A DNA stretch of 64,000 nt from Dasypus novemcinctus (lineage: Eukaryota; Chordata; Mammalia; Cingulata; Dasypodidae), in NCBI RefSeq assembly GCF_030445035.2, contig NW_026688628.1, forward strand, positions 3,100,001 through 3,164,000, in the 5' to 3' direction. The notes beneath the pieces are model-generated. The model did not search any database, was not told the DNA's origin, and saw only the letters and a program-made list of their open reading frames with translations. Numbering within the stretch: the first letter of the stretch is position 1; each line of letters starts with the position of its first letter. A program made the translations under genes and the position numbers. Positions 55,601 to 64,000 of the stretch are shown here, piece by piece.

Positions 55601-56570
55601 TAATGGTACAATTCAATTCAATTATGAAAGAAAAAACTAAGATTTGAAGAGGTACTTGACATGTATTACCAACAGAATCAGCCCTAGCCCAAGTGCCAGA
55701 TATTATTACAGACATGTATCATTAAAATTGTTTTTGATATGGCTATTACTGAGTTCAAAGCCAGTGTCTCAGTTCACAGGCTTCTACTGGGATGAGTTTC
55801 TGTTTGTCATTTCCTTTGATTGTCCAACAGGAAGAACATGGGTGTGGTTCCTACCACTGCTGAATAAGGATGTGTCTTATTCTGTTCTATTCTTGGGATG
55901 AGGACAGCCATAAGGCATTGATGTAACATGTTCCCAGAGAACTTTTATAGACTTGGGCATCTGTGAAATTGTCCTAGATGTGTCCCTTAAGCCATGGAAG
56001 CAAGGACAGAAGGACATTTCCCCATGGATACTTTGACCTTCATCTATTTTAAAAGAGTTAGGAAATACTGTTAATTCAGGGTACATACCCTTCCCAAATT
56101 CATTGGGTTCTAGCATTATTCAGTATTATTTGTTGAGGCTGCCTGATCCATTTCACAAAAATCTCATCATTTTTCCATTCTGGCTCTCATGCTTTGCCTT
56201 CCTCCTGGAAGAAAACACCCTCTAATCTTATTATTCAAGTTAATAGATGTGCTAGTTAATAAATCTTCCAGTTAATAAATGCTGTGCATTATTAAAAGTA
56301 AATTAATTTTGTTCCATGAAGCTTAGACTAGCACCTATCTTCCCCTAAGCACCTCTGTGTCTTTGGGATAATGTTCTTTGATCCACCATGCAGTTATTCT
56401 CATTGCAGATTAGGGGCCTGAGTTAAGGTAGGATATATGTTTTGTTCCCCAAAATGGTGGGCCCCCCATATTAGGGTTAAATGAGTGATAGGCACACCTA
56501 AATTTTATTTAGTTTGAGTATGTGATCAGGTCTTGTATAGCCTTGTCAATTTCTAAAAGGAAGAATAATC
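55601..56570. other. No gene seen
   Basis: Frames 55644-55901 (plus, 85 aa) and 55877-56116 (minus, 79 aa) have no recognisable domains. Could hold old repeat sequence. Confidence 0.3.
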
Positions 56571-57180
56571 TTGTCAAATATTTAGCTTCATCTTTCTGGG
56601 TATTTGGCATAATTGTGCTAAGTGATTTGGTTGATTCTCATTATTTGCAGTGCTCATGTTCTATGAAGCCATAGGGATCACTGAATCAGTTCATAACCGT
56701 GTTAGGTTCCTGTGAGCCCCTGGACACCATGTTTCCCATCAACCAATTAAAAATTATTTTATGTGTCTTTCTCTTTAAAGACTCCCTAATGTATATTGCT
56801 GATTCATTATCATTGAATTCTTGACCCACAGCTCCATAATTCATGCCTGAATTAAGAAGTTTAAAATACATATTTTCTCTGTAGGACACATCACAGCAGT
56901 GTTCAGATTATGAACTTTGGATAGCACTCCAGCACTATCCTTTGGAAACATTTTAAACAGTGAAATCAATTTTTAAAAAACAAAATGCAAAATACTTGTC
57001 GCTGTATATAGCACAAAAAAAGACTCTTTACATTATGAGAGACAAAACAAGAAAGCAAAGTGTCAAGTTTAACCTCAACTGGGATGTACTCATTGTGAGT
57101 AAAAGTTTTCACTGCTCTGCTTTTGTCTGAAATTACTGGGAGTGACAAATTAATTTTACTGAGTAGACAGAGTCACAAAT
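56571..57180. repeat. Ancient mammalian interspersed repeat, family not named
   Basis: 'GTTAGGTTCCTGTGAGCCCC', 'ACCATGTTTCCCATCAACCA', 'TTTAAAGACTCCCTAATGTA', 'CATGCCTGAATTAAGAAG' and 'GCACTCCAGCACTATCCTTT' are phrases I recall from a widely conserved mammalian dispersed repeat, in the same order. I am not certain of its family name. Confidence 0.45.
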
Positions 57181-57304
57181 ACAAAAACCCATGAATAATG
57201 AGATTGGAATATATTTTTATTCTCTGCTCTGAGCATCTTTTGAGGCATTAATTCTGTCAACAGTACGCTCTGGGTTCTGGATTTCTATGTTCTTGGTGAT
57301 GTCA

Positions 57305-57600
57305 CATAAAAAAATTTAAGGACACACCATAGGCTAGGCAGGGGAATAAGGAGTTTATTAAGAAACACACAAAAAAGGTAGTACACAACCCCAGACATGG
57401 GTGCAGGCATGCTACAGGGTGAGATACATGCCCCTTCTCTGGGGGACTCTGGTTTTATTGACTACCATTGGGAGTTAGGGTTTACTCTGATTGGAGTATT
57501 TAGGACAAAGTGGGGGGACTTTATTGGGTATTTTAATTTTTATGGGCTGTTCTAAAGAGTGATGTCTGAGATCTCCAAAAGTTTGCATAGGGCTGAACTA
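57305..57600 (-). repeat. Possible LTR fragment, minus strand
   Basis: 'GGAATAAGGAGTTTATTAAG' (polyadenylation signal in reverse), then 'CAACCCCAGACATGGGTGCA' and 'GGGGGACTCTGGTTTTATTG' is typical of reverse-oriented LTR R/U3 text. No ends or partner were found. Confidence 0.35.
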
Positions 57601-57960
57601 AGTAAAAGGAAGAGAATAATGAACAAGAGGAAATCACTATGATAGGGAGAATAGAAAGAAAAGAAATGGGCTCAAATTTTCAGTCTCATCAATATTGATT
57701 GTGGGTGTGGTCTGTCCTATGAAATCTAGAAAAGAAGTTACCTGTTTCCAATATACAATGGAGGGACAAACATAGGATAAACATTCTAATTTGAATAAGG
57801 AGAAATTGGAAGGAAAGCAGGGTTCATGTGTCCCAAACAATCCTGAAACCCAGCAAAGCAAAGCCCATTAGAACTAAAGATCTGTGAGTCATCTATGGAT
57901 CAATGTTTTTATGTGAGGACCTAATGGAGCACCAGCAACATCCCTTGCAAGCACTTGTGC
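57601..57960. other. No feature recognised
   Basis: Intermediate sequence between an LTR-like piece and the minisatellite. A 74-aa minus frame (57637-57861) is unsupported. Confidence 0.3.
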
Positions 57961-57964
57961 AGTG

Positions 57965-58400
57965 GCCAAGTTCTCCCCAAACACTGGGGCATACTCTCTA
58001 CCTTCTCCAAGCATCGAGATGGCATCCAGGTGTTACACAAACCTGGGTCACAGGCTCCACTCTCTTGGGTGATGTCCAGGTTCTCTACAAACCCCTGGGC
58101 ACAGGTCTCACACTTGGGTGGTGTCCAGGCTCTGCACAAACCTGGGTCACAGGCCTCATTCTCTTAGGTGGTGTCCAGTCAGGCTCTCCACACATCCCCA
58201 GGCACAGACCTCACCCTCTCAGCATTGGATTGTTGTTTAGGCTCCCCACAAACCTTGGCACATGGACCACACACTCTCTTAGGATTGGGGTTGTAATTAG
58301 ACTCTCCACAAATCTTGAGGCATGGATCTCAGACTCTCCAAAGGCTTGGTGGTGAGCAGGCTCTCTGAAAACTTGGGGCACAGGTCCCCCCATCTCTTAT
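57965..58400. repeat. Degenerate minisatellite, about 50-60 bp units
   Basis: About seven to eight units share 'GGTGTCCAGGCTCTGCACAA' followed by ACCTGGGTCACAGGCCTC and CTCTTAGGTG or close variants. Example unit starts: 58071, 58120, 58170, 58232, 58293 and 58354 (approximate). The 150-aa plus frame across it (57903-58355) repeats GGV(Q/I)..L.TNLGTW-like words and is a by-product. It may lie within an ERV/MaLR-type internal region that continues to about 59030. Confidence 0.75.
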
Positions 58401-59030
58401 TTCTAGGGAAACAGCACTCTTTCTGAACAACGGGTTGCATGCCCACCCCCCCCCCCCAAGAGCAGGGTGGGCCCACATTTTCCACACACTTGGGTGGGCC
58501 CACTCTACTGGCCTGAAGAAAGCTCTTCACCACAGACTTAGGCTTCCATTGTACTGCAGCTGACGTCATTCTTCCTTCAATTTGTCCCTCCCCTGTACCT
58601 TTTATTCGAGGCTGGCAGTGGTACCATTCATACAAGTTATACATGCAAAAACAAAAACAAAAAACAACAAATCAAGACAATTGAACTTTCCACAGATCTT
58701 TCTGGTAAAACTACATTTCCAATGCTGACTTCCACTGAAATGGCTGACTAGTTCCAAGTTCAGTTAAACATTACATAGAACCCTATTCTTTTCTTTTCAC
58801 TTAAGAATTCATCCCTTTCATCCCTTTTCCTCTCATATTTGACTGTAATCTGCAAGGAATTACCAAGCTTCATTTCCATACTTAGCTTGGAAATCTCCTC
58901 AGCTACAAATCCAAGTTCATCACTTTCAACTTTTGATTCCCAAGCAACATCAGGGATCAATTTTTCCAAGTTCATTGCCATTGTTCTTCTGCTGGAACTC
59001 CCATAATGCACATACTGGCATGCTTGATAT
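58401..59030 (-). repeat. Possible MaLR/ERV internal remnant, minus strand
   Basis: 'CTTCATTTCCATACTTAGCT', 'GGAAATCTCCTCAGCTACAA' and 'TCCAAGTTCATCACTTTCAA' followed by 'AAGTTCATTGCCATTGTTC' recall reverse-oriented internal sequence of mammalian MaLR elements. A C14 run is at about 58446-58459. Assignment is from memory of style and not certain. Confidence 0.35.
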
Positions 59031-59290
59031 TAACCCTTAGGATAGTAACCTTCAGATCTCATAGGGTCTGTTCACATTTTCCATTATTTTTTTTCTTTCT
59101 GCTCCTCAAACTGAATCATTTCACTTGTCTTCTATTTGACTTTGTTCATCTTTCTTCTGCCAGCTAAAAACTCCTGTTGAAACACTAGCAGTTTTTAAAA
59201 TATATTGTTGGTCTTCAACACCAGTATTTCTGTTTTCTTCCCTTGTAAAATATCTCTTTATTGAAATCCTCATGTTGTTCATTCATTTTC
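59031..59290 (-). repeat. L1/HAL1-like 5' region, reverse orientation, left part
   Basis: 'TTTCTGCTCCTCAAACTGAA', 'TTCTTCTGCCAGCTAAAAAC' and 'CCAGTATTTCTGTTTTCTTC' are reverse-oriented L1-type 5' region phrases. The text appears to resume at about 60350, on the other side of nested L1 termini. Confidence 0.5.
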
Positions 59291-59299
59291 CCCCTATAT

Positions 59300-59940
59300 C
59301 CTTTATTTAATTTATTTTTTTACAAATCAATTTTATTGGTACATATTAATAAACCATAAATCCATCCAAAGTGTACAATCAAAAGTATTTGTATAATCAT
59401 ATATTTGTGCATTCATCACTTCAATCATTTTTAGAGCATTTTCATTACTCCAGTAATCATAAAAATAATACTGAGAAACAAAATCAAACAAACAAACCTA
59501 GTCACATCTCGATCTCTCTATGCTTCCCCTGCTGCCCATAGCTGCTCTTCTGTTCCTTCTTTCTAGTTTATTTGTATTTGTTTTGTAAGAACAGTCTTAT
59601 ATATGCAATATCACCCATATTCATATGTTATGCTATATAGTTCTATGTTACACTTTTTAGCTGTACAAATCTGTACTTTCCCTTTCAACCACTGCCATAC
59701 CCATATAATAACTCTGCTAGTCATAAACACCATGATGTGCTCTCACCATTTCCATTTATTTCCAAATGTTTATAACATTTTTACCAATTCTGCACAGATT
59801 AATCATCAGCTTTCCATTCTCTACTCTCATTCTATTTCCTGGTGACCTACATTCTAATTATTAATTTCATGAGTTTACATAATATATTTAGTTCAAAATA
59901 ATGTAGTCATATTTTATCTGTCCTTTTTTTTTTCAAATTC
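59300..59940 (-). repeat. L1 3' end, reverse orientation
   Basis: 'TTACAAATCAATTTTATTGG' followed by 'TACATATTAATAAACCATAA' and 'CCATCCAAAGTGTACAATCA' is a reverse-oriented L1 terminus, with the poly-A side to the left. The same terminus is seen at 30270-30320. Confidence 0.65.
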
Positions 59941-59954
59941 TGCTCAATTTATTC

Positions 59955-60350
59955 ATTTTTAAAAAAATATTACATTCAAAAAATATGAGGTCCCCATTCG
60001 CCCCCACCGCCCCCACCCCACCACTCCCCCCACAGAAGCACTCTCCCCCATCACCATGACACATCCATTGCATCTGGTGAGTACATCTCTGGGCATCGCT
60101 GCACCCCATGGCCTGTGGTCCACACCATAGCCCACACTCTCCCATGTTCCATCTAGTGGGCCATGGGAGGACATACAATGTCTGGCAATTGTCCCTGCAG
60201 TACCACCCTGGACAATTCCAAGTCCCGAAAATACCTCAACATTTCATCTCTTCCTCCCATTCCCCGCACCCAGCAGCCACCATGACCACTTTTTCCACAC
60301 CAATGCCACATTTTCTCGATTATTAACCACAATAGTTCATGAATAGGATA
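59955..60350 (-). repeat. 3' terminal part of the young L1 family, reverse orientation
   Basis: The reverse complement matches 49290-49640 of the full-length L1: 'GACACATCCATTGCATCTGG', 'GAGTACATCTCTGGGCATCG', 'ACACTCTCCCATGTTCCATC', 'ACAATGTCTGGCAATTGTCC'. It begins at 59955 with a poly-T side (TTTTTAAAAAAATATTACAT). Truncated after about 400 bp. ORFs over it are artefacts. Confidence 0.85.
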
Positions 60351-60900
60351 TCATTTAGTTCTTACTCCATTATTTCTTTTTATCCTTGAGCATGAGCATC
60401 ACATGTTTAAAGTCTTTGCTTGGTATATACAAAGTCTCTTCTTCCTCTTTGATGTTTTCTGTTATTTTATCTTGTTCATTTCAAACAGTCATCATTTTCT
60501 GTTTCTTTGTCCTATAATCCTCTGCTGCATAATTTACATTTTAATATTTGACAGTGTACTCTCTGGAATATAGTCCATGATCTATCTCTTTCTTACATTT
60601 GTTTCCAGGTAGTAATATGACAGAGATTTCCTAGGGAGTTAGGACCTAAGTAAAATAAACAAAGCACTGTACGTAACACCTTTCACAGTCTTAGCAGAGT
60701 AGCACTGCTCTGGTTGGTGCCCTTCTTCAGAGTTTAGCCCTTTTGTCAAAGTCAGCAGAGGAGTATGTAAAGTGTAGTTTCCACTTGTCTTCTCTGAACC
60801 GGTGTCTTGCCATGGGCTTGTGATTTTATTTGGGCATAGGAATTCCCTCAGTTATAGGAATTTTAATGTGCCCACTAATTCCTATGAAATATACTTTCTC
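60351..60900 (-). repeat. L1/HAL1-like 5' region, reverse orientation, right part
   Basis: 'GCATGAGCATCACATGTTTA', 'GTCATCATTTTCTGTTTCTT' and 'CCTATAATCCTCTGCTGCAT' continue the style of 59031-59290. The nested termini lie between the two parts. Confidence 0.4.
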
Positions 60901-61470
60901 CCAATCCTGGATGCCCTATTGTATGACATAAAGTAGATAATCTTTTGCCTCAGCCTGTTTTGACTTGATTGCTTTCCATAACCTGCTTCTGTCTGCAGTG
61001 CAAGTGCTGGGAGAGCCAGTCAAAGAATAATTTCCTGGTTCAGTCTCATTCACTCTGGCATGCTTGTCAGGCACCCCAGAATATACATAGGGATTACTCT
61101 GCCACCCCTGGAACAGGACCAAGGATCCACAATGGGGCACAGGAGGACTGCACACCATTCTGTGAGGGGTGGGGAAAGGGCCAGCAAGGCATCATGAGCT
61201 TCCCCTACCATTTTATAAGCTGTATTTGCCCAATTTCTCACTTGCCCAATTGCTACACTTCAGCTGTTTTTATTATATATGTATAATTCTAAGAAAGATG
61301 ACTTTGTTAGTCTTTGCTGTTTGTTCAAAGTTCCTGTGGATCAGTACACCCTAGAACATCTTATAATACCACCATCTTTGTCAACTGGAAACCCATACCT
61401 GAGGCAACCTGATTCTGGGCATGCCATTCCTTCTAGATGCAATTTTTTTTTTAAATTTTGTAAAATTTAA
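60901..61470. other. No gene seen
   Basis: Mixed composition with overlapping short frames on both strands (up to 105 aa) but no domain. Confidence 0.35.
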
Positions 61471-61479
61471 TGAAAAACA

Positions 61480-62450
61480 AATTCAATAAGAGAATAACAT
61501 TCAAAAGGAAAGATAACTCAGTGGAGATATATGCTGCTAGCAAAAATATCTCCAATGAAGCAGAAAGGAAATTAAAGTGTGTATATAAAGAAAGGATGAA
61601 ATACAAACCATATGCTTTAGTGGTAATGATCATTACTTCCTGAGTCTCATAAATTACTTCTAATATGGACTACAATCTTAAAAAAGAACAAAATTCCTGC
61701 TGCTTCCAAGTGTTCATTAATATATTATGTATATGCACACACATGTTCCCACAAGCCTGGTCTTTTTCTAAGTTAGAGAGGAACAACATATTGGACCTAT
61801 AATTTATTTAAGCAATTAACTCATCTCAAAGAGTCAAAGTGTGTTTAACGAATTGGCCTCAAGTTTAAATCTTTTAAAAATGCCTTCATTTTTATATGTG
61901 AAAGTGTGCTGATCTAAATGAAGATATCTCTTTCACCATGATCTTCCCAGACTGCTGGAGGGACTATGTTATCATTATATGAGCAGAAAATTTCTTATAA
62001 TTAATCCTTAGAGAAATTGACTTTTTTATACTATGTCTTCTCTTAGTTATACTTAAAATTAAATGGCCATTTAAATTCTTTCTGATGATTTCTAGTAATA
62101 CACATCCTTGCAAAATTATTTAAGTAATCTACATCCATGTGTCATCAACAACATTTATTTTGGGTATGGGTCAAAAAAATTGTTCAACCAGAATTGAGTG
62201 CAAATCAATCAGATATTTTGCCATTTTAGCTCTAAGCTTTAATCAAAATTATTTTTGTTTCCCAAAGATTTTTAACAGATACTATAATTTAGTAAATTAA
62301 ACCAGTTTTATTTGAGTTTCCAATGAGAATTGCTAGAAAATAAAAGTTTTTGCTCCAGGAGAGTTTTCATTTAAAGGTATCTAAATATCGACCACTGGAT
62401 GAAAATGAAGCAAGGTGGAGACTTGGAAGTCATTTTTAAAAAAACAAATT
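61480..62450. repeat. Paralogous block, copy 2 (no insertion)
   Basis: It aligns with 28940-30850 but lacks the 877-bp L1-plus-SINE insert. Where copy 1 has the duplicated AAAGTCCAAGTCTA, copy 2 has one simple 'GAATTGGCCTCAAGTTTAAA' stretch at about 61850-61870. Confidence 0.6.
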
Positions 62451-64000
62451 TTATTCATGGTTACTATAATTTACATTTAAGCATAGTTACTGGTTCACAA
62501 ATAACTTCTGTGATGCTGTTTAAAAATTATTTGATGGGTATATCATTAATCTTAAGCAATAACTGGGAAAAACACTAGTTTTACTGTATATGTATTGGTT
62601 CTAGATTAACTTGATTGCTATTACAAAGTTATGTAGTATTCTTGCATTTCGTTTTACTGCTAGTCATGAAAAAACATTCATTAGAATCACAAAAGAATAG
62701 TTTTCCTTAACTAAGGTACAAAGGCTTCAGTTTTATGGTAAATGAAATGAGCCCCAAATATTTAAAAATTTGGGGTTGAGTTACAATTTCATTCAGGTCT
62801 CTGATTTCACACACAAGGCTGTCTCCCTACAGACCATTGCTTCAGGATGTTTAGTTGTCCTTTTTTTCAGACTATTAGAAGCTTGGGAAATGTAGCTCTG
62901 ATAATGCTCATTTCTCATAATGAAATGGAACACCTTTGAATTATATTGCCTGAGACCCTCTGGGATATTGTAGTTAGCCTGCCTCCATAAATTCAGCAGT
63001 TTTGTCTTTCACCATCCAATAAAAGTTTTTGGGTCTTTTTTATGTCTAAATACAGGAGAAACCTAAAATTCTACCTTATTATTGTAAGGCAATGCCATAT
63101 TAGTCATATATTCTCCTGGAACCTTAATTGTAATTTCAACTAACATCAATATGATTCATCTTTTGAAGGAAAAGTAGCCAAAAATAAGCTGCAATATATC
63201 TGGTATAGTCCATTTGTGAAATCAGTTATGACTTTTTAAGAGATAATCTTCTTTCGCCTTTTTGGTTAATGAAGAAAATTTGAATTTTAATGTTATGCAC
63301 TGAAATTGCATTAATAAGCATTAGAAAACAAAAGCAAGACTACTGAATTGAATTGACTAGAAGAAATTGATGAGTAGTAACAAAGAAATGAGGGTATTGT
63401 GTATTTCTTACTAAGGAATTAAGGTAAGAAGTGGGATGCCCCATATTGTCCTAAGGTCTTAGAGCCCTCACCAGCACAGTCAGCACAGTACAGTTTATAT
63501 ATTATTTTCCCAGTATAGCTATTAGCAGTGCATTTTTTCATTTTCCAAAGTGTTTCAGCTCAGAAAAAGACTGTGTTCACCTTAACTGGAAGCCTGTTTC
63601 CTGATATGATTTCAGGAGGCCACCTAATCATGATGGGTTCATGTCTCTCTTCTAGGTGCAGATATTTTATCCACAAAAGGTCAGTTCACCCAAGCCAGAT
63701 CTATAAATCCCTCCCCTGTACTTCTCCAAAGTATAATGGAGAATCAGAGTCAGTTTCCTTTCTTTGGCATCAGTTGTAAGGGACTAATGCCACATCCGTC
63801 ACTGGAGGTATTCTTCCCTATGGATGGAAAACATTTCACCCCAGAGAGAAAGAAGCCAAGAAGCAGAGATGCAGGGAAGAGCAATTTGATTTAAGTGCTG
63901 GTCAACACAGAGGCCTGTGTTTTGCTTACTGAATTCCTTGTAGGAGTCTCTGAGCCATCAAAATACTTTCTTTCCCCTGACTGATTTAGAATTGAGTTTT
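62451..64000. other. No gene seen to the window end
   Basis: AT-rich sequence with a more balanced segment at about 63420-63960. An 83-aa plus frame (63528-63779) starts inside it, without a recognisable domain. This balanced segment could be an LTR or exon fragment. Confidence 0.3.

Noticed and set aside
57965..58400. CRISPR-like array
   Set aside because: The units are imperfect along their whole length, with no constant repeat alternating with unique spacers, and the context is mammalian. It is a minisatellite.
1..64000. A multi-gene novel system such as a defence, biosynthetic or operon-like locus
   Set aside because: The sequence is xenarthran-type mammalian DNA dominated by retroelements. 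I saw no cluster of unexplained intact genes.

Overview
The window is mammalian genomic DNA, almost certainly from a xenarthran and most likely an armadillo (Dasypus-like). The main reason is a set of tRNA-derived SINEs that match the DAS families. Four are DAS-III-like (about 2824-3172, 9473-9884, 25571-25990, 38125-38496), one is DAS-I-like (29584-29911) and one is DAS-II-like (35836-36005). The sequence is AT-rich and CpG-poor outside a few islands. Transposable elements dominate and there is little conventional coding content. No intact cellular protein-coding gene can be defended.

Layout: 1-5.7 kb holds L1 3' UTR debris, a SINE and a decayed retroviral env fragment. An LTR-bounded endogenous retrovirus (ERV-A) lies at 5690-13401 on the minus strand. 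Its LTRs are about 475 bp, it has a tRNA-Trp-like primer site, and no open genes remain. From 13.4 to 22.3 kb there is old L1 debris and one sharp CpG island (about 17.25-17.96 kb) with a perfect CRE. A second provirus (ERV-B, class II/betaretrovirus-like) lies at 22350-27585 on the plus strand with 6-bp target duplications. It keeps only a gag start and an env transmembrane remnant. From 28 to 38.5 kb there is an ERVL-type LTR, nested reverse-oriented L1 pieces and SINEs. A degenerate interstitial telomere-like tract is at 39.15 kb.

The largest single element is a full-length young L1 at 40247-49765, flanked by an exact 18-bp target-site duplication. It has a GC-rich 5' UTR with 51-bp tandem units, an open ORF1, an ORF2 broken only by two in-frame nonsense codons, and an unusually long 3' UTR of about 2.8 kb. 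To its right is a minus-strand olfactory receptor pseudogene (about 50555-51490). The remainder (51.5-64 kb) is ERVL-type LTRs, a degenerate minisatellite, nested reverse-oriented L1 fragments and a block that is paralogous to 28.9-30.85 kb.

The elements nest in a readable order. ERV-B sits inside an older L1. The DAS-III SINEs sit inside ERV-A, ERV-B and old L1. A SINE-bearing L1 fragment sits inside one copy of the paralogous block while the other copy is an empty site. I found no operon-like or clearly novel gene system. The most unusual material is the L1 architecture, an AT-rich internal module shared by two unrelated proviruses, the orphan CpG island and the telomere-like tract.
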